Assembly (NCBI RefSeq): GCF_004345665.1
Contig: NZ_SLWR01000019.1
Coordinates: 1 to 64,000, forward strand
DNA from: Kribbella antiqua
GTDB lineage: Bacteria; Actinomycetota; Actinomycetes; Propionibacteriales; Kribbellaceae
Length of the DNA: 64,000 nucleotides
Reading direction: 5' to 3'
The translations under genes and the position numbers were made by a program. Below are positions 8,108 to 15,253 of this stretch, piece after piece (positions within the stretch are counted from its first letter, which is position 1; each line of letters opens with the position of its first letter). The notes beneath the pieces are model-generated. The model was not told the origin of the DNA and did not search any database. It worked only from the letters and a program-made list of their open reading frames with translations.

Positions 8108-8136
8108 GTATTACAGGAGGCGTATATACAGTTCAA
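8108..8136 (-). promoter_or_regulatory. Sigma-70-type promoter of the ArsR/SRPBCC operon, probably leaderless
   Basis: On the minus strand TTGAAC (8131-8136) and TAATAC (8108-8113) are separated by 17 bases. The -10 ends nine bases from the ATG at 8099, so transcription should start at or within a few bases of the start codon. No SD is seen before that ATG. The AT-rich imperfect dyad around 8120-8144 may hold the ArsR operator. Confidence 0.6.
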
Positions 8137-8190
8137 GTGATATGTCTGAGCGGCGGTGAAATGGTCCCCGCTCAGGACTACCGTGGGCGG

Positions 8191-9054
8191 GTGCGAGTTG
8201 CGACCTGGAATGTGAACTCGGTCAAGCAGCGGCTGCCGCGGCTGCTGGGCTGGCTGGATGAGCGGCAGCCGGATGTCGTGTGCCTGCAGGAAACCAAGCT
8301 GGCGAACGACGCCTTCACCGAGTTGCTCGACGAAGAGCTGACCAGCCGCGGCTACCAGACCGCGCTGCATGGAGAAGTCCAGTGGAACGGCGTCGCCCTG
8401 CTCTCCAAGGTCGGGCTGGAGGATGTCGTCACCGGGCTCGCCGAGGCGCCCGGTTTCCCGCATCCCGAGGCGCGTGCGATCGCGGCGACCTGCGGCGGGA
8501 TCCGGATCCACTCGCTCTACGTGCCGAACGGCCGGGTGCCTGATTCGGATCACTACCACTACAAGCTCGCCTGGCTCGCGGCCTTGCGCGCGGTGGTGGC
8601 GGCCGGGCCGGCCGATCAGATCGTCTGCGGTGACATGAACATCGCTCCGACCGACGCCGACGTTTTCGACCCAGCGGCGTACGTCGGTCAGACGCATGTG
8701 ACGGCGCCGGAGCGGCAGGCTCTGGCTGACCTGATGGCGGCCGCCGACCTGCACGACGTCGTACGGGAGCGGTGGCCGGATGAACGGGTTTTCAGCTACT
8801 GGGACTACCGCGCCGGCATGTTCCACCAGGACCTCGGCATGCGCGTCGACCTGATGCTCGCGAGCGATCCGGTCGCGGATCGGGTCAAGGCCGCGTGGAT
8901 CGATCGCAAGGCGCGCAAGGGGACCGGCCCGAGCGACCACGCGCCGGTCATCCTCGACCTCGACGTCGCGCCGGACGGCGACATCGGGCCGGTCGTCCCA
9001 CCGCCGTCCGCGCCGCGGGTCGGTAAGAAGACCAAACTTCCGCAGAGCCGCTGA
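8191..9054 (+). CDS. xthA: Exodeoxyribonuclease III (AP endonuclease, XthA-like)
   Basis: A 287-aa exonuclease/endonuclease/phosphatase-fold enzyme that nicks DNA at abasic sites and trims 3' blocked ends in base excision repair. Motifs: VRVATWNVNSVKQRL, the metal ligand in CLQETKL, the SLYVPNG turn, GDMNIAPTDADVFD, and the C-terminal FSYWDYRAGMF and GPSDHAPVILDL with the catalytic His. GTG 8191 gives the family's usual N-terminus; ATG 8161 is an in-frame alternative adding ten residues. The C-terminus carries a Pro/Lys-rich extension. The next gene overlaps its stop (ATGA). Confidence 0.93.
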   Translation: MRVATWNVNSVKQRLPRLLGWLDERQPDVVCLQETKLANDAFTELLDEELTSRGYQTALHGEVQWNGVALLSKVGLEDVVTGLAEAPGFPHPEARAIAATCGGIRIHSLYVPNGRVPDSDHYHYKLAWLAALRAVVAAGPADQIVCGDMNIAPTDADVFDPAAYVGQTHVTAPERQALADLMAAADLHDVVRERWPDERVFSYWDYRAGMFHQDLGMRVDLMLASDPVADRVKAAWIDRKARKGTGPSDHAPVILDLDVAPDGDIGPVVPPPSAPRVGKKTKLPQSR

Positions 9055-10172
9055 TGCGTCGACTCGCCGCGGCCGCCGCCCTGACCGCTGCGGCTCTGAT
9101 CCTCACCGCCTGCAATGACAGCAAGGGATCCACACCGTCGCCCGTCGCCTGGACCAAGGTCGACGTGGGGGCGGAGCCCGTCGTACTCACGGAACACGGT
9201 GGCCAGCTCTTGGTAGGGCTGCGCGATCGTGGCGCCAAAGTGGTGCCGCAACTCGTCGTACTGGACGGTGATCAGCGCAAGAAGGTCACCGTCACGCCGT
9301 CACCGCAGAGCCCGTACGCCTTCGAGGCGATCTGGTATTCGATCGCGTACGACGGCAAGCGCCTGCTCGCGCTTGGAGGAGCGGCCGGTGGGGCGCATTC
9401 CAATACGCGGTGGACGGTATGGACCGGCACGCTCGACAAAGGTTTGGTCGAGCATCCGCAGACGTTCGAGACGTTCGGCGGGCAGACCGCAGGCCAGCTG
9501 TTCTCGGCCGTGATCACGCCGTCGGGTGGCGCGCTGCTCGGATCGTGGGGCGGTGTGGAGACCGGCAACGATGCCTCCGTCTGGTTGCCACAGGGTGAGA
9601 CGAAGTGGGTCCGGCAGAATCCTGCGAAGACGGCTCTGCAAAGCACACCGTCGCTGCTGGTCGGTGGGAGCTACGGTACGACGCTCGGCGAGGGCATCCT
9701 GCTGGTCGGTTCGCAAGTGCGGCTCGCGCCGAACGTGGTCGCCCAGGAGGCCGCCATCTGGCGATCCACCAAGCTCAACCAGGGCTGGAGCCGGATGGCC
9801 CTGCCGGAACCGGGTGACCGCAGTCAGGCGCTCACGGCGACCTGTACGACGTCGTGCGTCATCTCCGGGTACGTCGACGGACAGCTCGCGCTCTGGCAAC
9901 TCGACGAGAAGGGCAGCGCGAAGCGCCTGACCAGTGTGCCCTCGATCCCGGTGGGGGACAAGGACAAGCTGCCGCCGCCGATCGTCGACGGCGACCGCAT
10001 CGTCCAGATCGTTGCCCAGGACAACAAGGTAAAGGTGCTTACCTACCGGGACGGCGGCTGGACCGTGCAGGAGTCGACCGGCGCGGAAGGAGCCGTCGCC
10101 GACGCCGTACTGACGGAAGGCAAGGTCTACCTGATCGCCGGCAACGCGCTCTGGACGACAACCCTCAGCTGA
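9054..10172 (+). CDS. Predicted lipoprotein, beta-propeller-like, function unknown
   Basis: A 372-aa protein with a clear lipoprotein signal peptide: two Arg, an Ala/Leu core, lipobox LTAC and lipidated Cys20. The mature part is strand-rich with repeated Trp/Gly motifs (FEAIWYSIAYDGKRLLALGG, AIWRSTKLNQGWSRMALPE), which suggests a propeller-like extracytoplasmic sensor or binding protein. The exact function is not recognisable. It overlaps exonuclease III by ATGA, implying translational coupling although no functional link is evident. Confidence 0.75.
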   Translation: MRRLAAAAALTAAALILTACNDSKGSTPSPVAWTKVDVGAEPVVLTEHGGQLLVGLRDRGAKVVPQLVVLDGDQRKKVTVTPSPQSPYAFEAIWYSIAYDGKRLLALGGAAGGAHSNTRWTVWTGTLDKGLVEHPQTFETFGGQTAGQLFSAVITPSGGALLGSWGGVETGNDASVWLPQGETKWVRQNPAKTALQSTPSLLVGGSYGTTLGEGILLVGSQVRLAPNVVAQEAAIWRSTKLNQGWSRMALPEPGDRSQALTATCTTSCVISGYVDGQLALWQLDEKGSAKRLTSVPSIPVGDKDKLPPPIVDGDRIVQIVAQDNKVKVLTYRDGGWTVQESTGAEGAVADAVLTEGKVYLIAGNALWTTTLS

Positions 10173-10665
10173 GCAGGCCCTTCACGTACGCCGCCTGGCC
10201 CGCGTGCTCGAGGTCGTCGCCGATCACGCTGACCAGCCGGACACCCAGCGTGACTGGTGGATTCCAGCGCCGGTCGACGATCCGGTCGAGCTCGTCGTCG
10301 GTGATCGTCTTCAGGTACTCCAGCGTGCGCGCGTGGACGGCGTCGTAGTACCCGAGCAGCAACTCACCCGACACCTGCACCTGCGCGACCTGGTCTGAAG
10401 TGTGCCCATAGCCGGTGTCCGCGGCGTCGAACGGCAGCCCAAGCCGCTCATGCCACCCGTCGGCGGTCAGGACCTGCTCGTAGCCGCCCGCGTCGGCCAG
10501 GTGGTCGTCCTGGATCCGGGTCAGATGCCAGATCAGCCACGCGATCGAGTTCGCCGTCCCGCTGGGCCGGGTCGCGAGTTCCTTGTCGTCCAGTCCTTCG
10601 ACGACGCCGTGCACCTCCTCCTGGATCCGGCTGTACGCGTCGATCAGCAGTTCACTCGTGTTCAT
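10165..10665 (-). CDS. DinB-like (DUF664) protein, possible thiol transferase
   Basis: A 166-aa four-helix protein of the DinB/YfiT superfamily. The His triad that binds metal is visible: IAWLIWHLTRIQDDH, YYDAVHARTLEYL and GDDLEHAGQAAYVKGLL. In actinobacteria such proteins include mycothiol- or bacillithiol-dependent S-transferases; the substrate here is unknown. It ends eight bases inside the lipoprotein gene's 3' end on the opposite strand. The short upstream sequence lacks an obvious SD. Confidence 0.85.
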   Translation of the reverse strand: MNTSELLIDAYSRIQEEVHGVVEGLDDKELATRPSGTANSIAWLIWHLTRIQDDHLADAGGYEQVLTADGWHERLGLPFDAADTGYGHTSDQVAQVQVSGELLLGYYDAVHARTLEYLKTITDDELDRIVDRRWNPPVTLGVRLVSVIGDDLEHAGQAAYVKGLLS

Positions 10666-10731
10666 GAACAGCCACGCTAGCGCGCGCCGCCGACAGTTCT
10701 AAGGTGGAGCAAACGACAAGAGGGAGCAATT

Positions 10732-11763
10732 GTGGAATACCGCACTCTGGGCGCGAGCGGCGCCGTCGTCTCCACCTATGCGCTCGGCACGATGACGTTC
10801 GGCAACGAGACCGACGAGGCCGGGTCGCACACGCAGCTGGACCGGTACGTCGAGGCCGGCGGCAACTTCATCGACACCGCGGACGTATACACCTCGGGCG
10901 TGTCGGAGGAGATCATCGGCCGCTGGCTGGCGAAGAGCTCCGCCCGCGACGACGTCGTACTGGCGACCAAGGGCCGGTTCCCGATGGGGGAGACGCCCAA
11001 CGATGTCGGCACCTCCCGGCGACACCTGCGGCGGGCTCTGGACGCGTCCCTGAGCCGCCTCGGCGTCGAGCACGTCGACCTCTACCAGCTGCACGCGTGG
11101 GACCCGATCACCCCGCTCGAGGAGACGCTCAGCTTCCTCGAGGACGCCGTACGCGCGGGCAAGATCTCGTACGGCGGTCTGTCCAACTTCACCGGGTGGC
11201 AGCTGCAGAAGGCCTGCGACCTGATCGATCGGCGCGGGTGGTCGCGCCTCGTCACGCTGCAGCCGCAGTACAACCTGCTGGTGCGTGAGATCGAGTGGGA
11301 GATCGTGCCGGCCGCGCAGGAGAACGGTCTCGGCCTGCTGCCGTGGTCGCCGCTCGGCGGTGGGTGGCTGACCGGGAAGTACTCGTTCGACGAGGAGCCG
11401 ACCGGCGCGACCCGCCTCGGCGAGAACCCCGACCGCGGCGTCGAATCCTGGCACCGCCGCAGCCGGAACCAACGCGTCCGGGATGTCGTAGAGGCGGTCC
11501 GGGAGATCGCCGAGGCGCGCGGAATCTCGATGGCGCAGATCGCCCTCGCCTGGCTCGTCGATCGCCCGGCCGTCACGTCGGTCATCCTCGGCGCCCGCAC
11601 CCTGGATCAGCTCAACGACAACCTCTCCGCCGCCGACCTCCACCTCACCGACGAGGAGACCGAAAAGCTCAACCAGGCCAGCGATCCAGGCGCAGCCGAC
11701 TACCCGTACGGCGGCCCAGGCATCGCCCAGCGAGACCGCCCGATCGCGGGTGGGCGCGGCTAG
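10732..11763 (+). CDS. Aldo/keto reductase
   Basis: A 343-aa NADPH-dependent oxidoreductase with a TIM-barrel fold. The catalytic tetrad is complete: Asp and Tyr in FIDTADVYTSG, Lys in VLATKG and His in LYQLHAWDP. The cofactor region reads VTSVILGARTLDQLNDN. GTG start at 10732 with SD GAGGGAGC. Closest in style to the YghZ/Tas-like AKR subgroup. It converges on the gene at 11760 with a four-base overlap. The substrate cannot be told. Confidence 0.93.
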   Translation: MEYRTLGASGAVVSTYALGTMTFGNETDEAGSHTQLDRYVEAGGNFIDTADVYTSGVSEEIIGRWLAKSSARDDVVLATKGRFPMGETPNDVGTSRRHLRRALDASLSRLGVEHVDLYQLHAWDPITPLEETLSFLEDAVRAGKISYGGLSNFTGWQLQKACDLIDRRGWSRLVTLQPQYNLLVREIEWEIVPAAQENGLGLLPWSPLGGGWLTGKYSFDEEPTGATRLGENPDRGVESWHRRSRNQRVRDVVEAVREIAEARGISMAQIALAWLVDRPAVTSVILGARTLDQLNDNLSAADLHLTDEETEKLNQASDPGAADYPYGGPGIAQRDRPIAGGRG

Positions 11764-12344
11764 TCCGTTCGCTCCACAGCCGCGCGGAGGGCGGCGTACG
11801 ACGCGACGAGGGCGCGGCGCTCCGCAGCCAGCAGCGGGTCGTCGCGATGGCTTCTGGCTCTGACCCATCGGTCGGAGAGGTCCATCGCCTCGACCCGCTT
11901 GCGCGCTGCCGGACGGACGTCGTCCGGCTCAGCGCCGTACACAAACGAATAAAGCTCCACGAGTGCCGCTTCAAGCTGTTCCGTGGTGACGGACTCGTCG
12001 TGCTGGTGCTCGCGATGGATCCGCCACCACTCGACCTCCAGCGCCGCCGCTTGCGCTGCGTCCAGATCCAGTGCGACGAGCTGATAGAAGCGGCGCATGT
12101 ACTCGCGGGCCGCGTCCGGCTGGTTGTCGGGGTACGGTGCCCATAGCTGGTTGGCGCGCAGCACGTACCAGGCTCCGGCCAGGGTGCGATGGGGTGGCAT
12201 GCCGAACGCGGCACCGACCATCCCGACGGACGCGACGAGGAAGCTGCGCCACTCGTGGCGGTAGTAGGCGGCCCAGGCGTCGGTCTCGCGGTTGCCGACG
12301 ACAACGGGGTCGAACGACCGCGGTCCAGGTTTGGTGGCAGGCAT
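11760..12344 (-). CDS. Hypothetical protein, 194 aa
   Basis: A soluble, mostly helical protein rich in Trp, Arg and Ala (RHEWRSFLVASVGMVG, YMRRFYQLVALDLD, EVEWWRIHREHQH). The layout resembles small actinobacterial helical proteins but I cannot name the family. The ATG at 12344 has a strong SD (GGGAGGG). The open frame extends 340 bases further upstream but overlaps the divergent gene at 12369 and is not the gene. Only 24 bases separate the two divergent start codons. Confidence 0.7.
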   Translation of the reverse strand: MPATKPGPRSFDPVVVGNRETDAWAAYYRHEWRSFLVASVGMVGAAFGMPPHRTLAGAWYVLRANQLWAPYPDNQPDAAREYMRRFYQLVALDLDAAQAAALEVEWWRIHREHQHDESVTTEQLEAALVELYSFVYGAEPDDVRPAARKRVEAMDLSDRWVRARSHRDDPLLAAERRALVASYAALRAAVERTD

Positions 12345-12368
12345 GATCCCTCCCGCTGAGGAGATCCG

Positions 12369-13094
12369 ATGAACGATGGTATTCCCGGCGTTGTCGCCAG
12401 GATGCAGCAACGGCTCGACGACCTGCCGGCCGAGTTGTCTCACCGGCGGATCTTCCTCAGCACGTACCTGCGCACCACGCAGGCCGTCGGCGCCGCGATC
12501 GAGCAAGCCCATTTCGAGGATCCGGAGTGGGTCGACGACTGGGACGTGAAGTTCGCCGAGCTCTATCTGGACGCCCACGACGCGGACCTCGCCGGCCAAA
12601 AGGTGCCACGACCGTGGCGACTTGCCTTCGAGGCGGATCCGGAGCTGCCCGCGCTGCGGCACGTGCTGCTCGGCATCAACGCCCACGTGAACTACGACCT
12701 GCCGCAGGCGCTGCTAGCCGTGATCAGCGACGACGACTTCACCGACCCGTTCCTGCTGGACCGACGCAGGCGTGACCACGAGCGGATCGACAGCGTCCTC
12801 GCCGGGCGTGTCAAAGCCGAAGACGATGAGCTTGGCGCCAAGGAGCTGCTCGACCGCGTGCTCACGCCGCTCAACCGGCGTGCGTCGCGGCGCTTCCTGC
12901 GGGAGTCCCGCCAGAAGGTCTGGCACAACGCCGCTGAGCTGCAACGCGCCCGCCTTGAGGGGGAGTACGCCAGCCGGCTGGCCGAGCTGGAGCTGCTCAG
13001 CGCGGCGAAGATCGCGGATCTACTCCGCCCTGGGCAGGTGCTACTCCGACTCGGGGTCACCGGCTTCGGCGTCACCCTGCCGCCACCCGCCTAG
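12369..13094 (+). CDS. DUF5995-family protein
   Basis: A 241-aa all-helical protein with the features of DUF5995: VARMQQRLDDLP near the start, the central LLGINAHVNYDLPQAL, and DFLLD-type acidic segments before a long charged helix (RRFLRESRQKVWHNAAEL). Function is unknown. No signal peptide or membrane segment is seen. SD GAGGAG precedes ATG 12369. Its 3' end overlaps the converging sigma-factor gene by 54 bases. Confidence 0.8.
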   Translation: MNDGIPGVVARMQQRLDDLPAELSHRRIFLSTYLRTTQAVGAAIEQAHFEDPEWVDDWDVKFAELYLDAHDADLAGQKVPRPWRLAFEADPELPALRHVLLGINAHVNYDLPQALLAVISDDDFTDPFLLDRRRRDHERIDSVLAGRVKAEDDELGAKELLDRVLTPLNRRASRRFLRESRQKVWHNAAELQRARLEGEYASRLAELELLSAAKIADLLRPGQVLLRLGVTGFGVTLPPPA

Positions 13095-13964
13095 CTTCTC
13101 CGGGTTGAGGACGGCCCAGATGTGCTTGATGCGGTCGTCGGCGATGTCGAACGCCATCACCATCACGATCGCACCGTCGTGCTCCGCGACCAGGCCGGGG
13201 CGACCGTTGACGGTGCGCTCCAGCAGCGTGTAGCCGACGCCTCTGGCGGCGAGATCGGCGAAGTAGCGCGCGACCTCCGCGCCGCCTTCGACCGGGTGCG
13301 GTGCCGCATTGGCGACGCCGCCGCCGTCTCCGGTTGCGACGACACCGGGATCGAGCAGGCTGATGAGCGCCTGGATGTCGCCAGCTTGCCAAGCCTCCTT
13401 GAAGTTCCTGACGATGCCGGCGGTCGACGGTGCCGGAGTCGCGGGTACGTCGGCGTCGCGCAGCCGGCGCCGGGCCGACGAAGCCAGCTGCCGGCAGGCC
13501 GCCGGCGTACGGCCGACGATCTCGGCGACTTCGCCGAAGGGGTATCGGAACACGTCGTGCAGGATGAACGCGACGCGCTCGGCCGGCGTCATCGCTTCGA
13601 GTACGACGAGGAAGGCCATGTTGATCGACTCGTCGAGCGTGACCCGGTCGGCCGGATCCACCGGGCTGCTCCACTCCGTCCCGTCAGGCACCGGCTCCGG
13701 GATCCACTCGCCGACGTAGCGCTCCCGCCTCGCCCGCGCCGAGCCGAGCAGGTCCAGGCAGATCCGGCTCGCGACCGTCGTCAGCCAGCCGCCGGGGGAC
13801 TCGATCGCGTCCTGTTCCCGCCGCGACATTGCGTACCACCGCGTGTACGTCTCCTGTACGACGTCCTCGGCCTCGGCGACCGAGCCGAGCATCCGGTAGG
13901 CCAGATTGATCAGCCGCCGGCGCTCACTCACGATGGCGCTCAGGCTCGGATCCATGTCGGTCAC
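13041..13964 (-). CDS. sigJ: ECF41 (SigJ-like) RNA polymerase sigma factor
   Basis: A 307-aa extracytoplasmic-function sigma factor. Sigma2 is RRRLINLAYRMLGSVAEAEDVVQETYTRW; the linker motif WIPEP is a hallmark; sigma4 is AFILHDVFRYPFGEVAEIVGRTPAACRQLASRARR-like. A fused C-terminal SnoaL-like domain carries DGGG and NPEKL. In ECF41 the C-terminal domain replaces a separate anti-sigma and tunes activity. Start GTG 13964 is chosen from the SD GGGAAGG eight bases upstream; ATG 13955 is also possible. The divergent DoxX gene at 14085 is a plausible target. Confidence 0.93.
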   Translation of the reverse strand: MTDMDPSLSAIVSERRRLINLAYRMLGSVAEAEDVVQETYTRWYAMSRREQDAIESPGGWLTTVASRICLDLLGSARARRERYVGEWIPEPVPDGTEWSSPVDPADRVTLDESINMAFLVVLEAMTPAERVAFILHDVFRYPFGEVAEIVGRTPAACRQLASSARRRLRDADVPATPAPSTAGIVRNFKEAWQAGDIQALISLLDPGVVATGDGGGVANAAPHPVEGGAEVARYFADLAARGVGYTLLERTVNGRPGLVAEHDGAIVMVMAFDIADDRIKHIWAVLNPEKLGGWRQGDAEAGDPESE

Positions 13965-14013
13965 AGTGCACACCTTCCCTTCCTCACCAGTACGACGAAA
14001 CACCCCGCCGAAC

Positions 14014-14027
14014 TGTCAGGCCTGACA
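14014..14027. promoter_or_regulatory. Palindrome in the sigJ-doxX divergent promoter region
   Basis: TGTCAGGCCTGACA is a perfect 14-bp palindrome midway between the divergent starts. Each half resembles the TGTCA-type -35 reported for ECF41 factors, and CGTC occurs downstream on both strands (plus 14041-14044; minus 13994-13997). The spacers are 20 and 23 bases, longer than the about 16 I expect for ECF41, so the assignment is tentative. It may be a bidirectional autoregulated promoter or a repressor site. Confidence 0.45.
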
Positions 14028-14084
14028 CCCGTCCGGCCTGCGTCGTCGTACTCGTGACCGAACCATCCTGCCGGGAGAACGCCC

Positions 14085-14444
14085 ATGAACATCGCACTGT
14101 GGATCATCGCGAGCCTGCTCGCCGTCGCCTCCCTGGCCGGAGGCGCCGTGAAACTGGCCCAGCCCAGGGAGAAGCTGGCCGCGGTCGGCTGGGGCTGGGT
14201 CAACGACTTCGGCGACGGCACTGTCAAAACCATCGGCACCCTCGAGATCCTGGCCTCGGTGGGTCTGGTGCTGCCAGCGCTCCTCGACATCGCCCCGGTG
14301 CTGGTTCCGCTGACCGCTGTCTGTCTGGTGTTGCTGATGCTCGGCGCGATGATCACGCACGTACGTCGGCACGAGGCCCAGCTGATCGTGGTGAACCTGG
14401 TCATCGTCGCCCTGGCCGGTTTTGTGGCGTGGGGGCGGTTCTAG
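14085..14444 (+). CDS. DoxX-family integral membrane protein
   Basis: A 119-aa protein with four predicted transmembrane helices (IIASLLAVASLAGGAVKL, ILASVGLVLPALLDIAP, LTAVCLVLLMLGAMITHV, IVVNLVIVALAGFVAW). The family-type segment AVGWGWVNDFGDGTVKTIGTLE lies between helices 1 and 2. DoxX-like proteins are often linked to oxidative stress and redox membrane complexes. SD CGGGAGAA precedes ATG 14085. It is divergent from the ECF41 sigma gene and probably under its control. Confidence 0.85.
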   Translation: MNIALWIIASLLAVASLAGGAVKLAQPREKLAAVGWGWVNDFGDGTVKTIGTLEILASVGLVLPALLDIAPVLVPLTAVCLVLLMLGAMITHVRRHEAQLIVVNLVIVALAGFVAWGRF

Positions 14445-15145
14445 TCGGGCAGTACGCCTGACCAGATGACGCCGACCGCCAAGCACCCGAGTGTGACCAG
14501 ACCGAACAGTCCGACCCACAGCAGCGCCGGTACGCCGGTCAGCCGCCGTAGCTGGTCCGCGTCGGAACTGCGGCCGCCACCGCCTCTCCGCGAGTACTGG
14601 AGCTCTAGTACGGCGCGGGGCGCTGCGAGCAGCAGGAACCACGTCAGAAGATGGGCGAAGGCGGACTGGACAGCTGAGGAGCCCCACCACGAGACGCCGA
14701 AGACGACTGCGCCGAAGACCAGAACCGACCAGAGCCCGTACAGGTTGCGGATCTGGAGCAGGAGGATCGCCAGCGCGAGTAGCAGTCCCCAGAGCAGCGC
14801 GACGGCGTACCCGCGGCTGAGAACGAACGCGGCGGCCAGCCCGAACAGCGCGGGGCCGGGATAGCCGGCCAGCAGTACGGCGATCATGCCCACGCCGGTC
14901 GGTTTGCCACGCGACACGGTCACGCCGGAGGTGTCGGAATGCAACCGGATGCCGGCGAGCTTCCGCCCGACCAGTGCGGCGATCAGCCCGTGTGCGCCCT
15001 CGTGCGCGATCGTCACGATCTGCCGCGTGTTCCGCCACAACGGCCGCCAGCCGATCAGCACCAGCGCAGCGACCGCAGTACCGACCACCACTTGCCACGA
15101 CGGCTGCGGCTGCACGGACGTCAAGCTGTCCCAGACCTCATTCAT
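14441..15145 (-). CDS. M50-family membrane metallopeptidase
   Basis: A 234-aa multispan protein. The zinc motif HEGAH (in IVTIAHEGAHGLIAALVGRK) lies in an early helix, and the N-x-x-G/PG region GYPGPALFGLAAAF follows, as in actinobacterial M50B-like peptidases. Such enzymes cleave substrates inside the membrane; the target is unknown. ATG 15145 is preferred because AAGGA lies seven bases upstream; GTG 15151 is too close to it. Its stop overlaps the converging DoxX stop by four bases. Confidence 0.85.
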   Translation of the reverse strand: MNEVWDSLTSVQPQPSWQVVVGTAVAALVLIGWRPLWRNTRQIVTIAHEGAHGLIAALVGRKLAGIRLHSDTSGVTVSRGKPTGVGMIAVLLAGYPGPALFGLAAAFVLSRGYAVALLWGLLLALAILLLQIRNLYGLWSVLVFGAVVFGVSWWGSSAVQSAFAHLLTWFLLLAAPRAVLELQYSRRGGGGRSSDADQLRRLTGVPALLWVGLFGLVTLGCLAVGVIWSGVLPD

Positions 15146-15253
15146 CAGCACATCCTTACAGGAGGGTGGTCAACGTTCGGCCGTTGACATCGGTGAAAGC
15201 GCGGACGACGGTGGAGGGATCGCCCGGGGAGGGGCCGCCGCGTTGGGGGAGAC

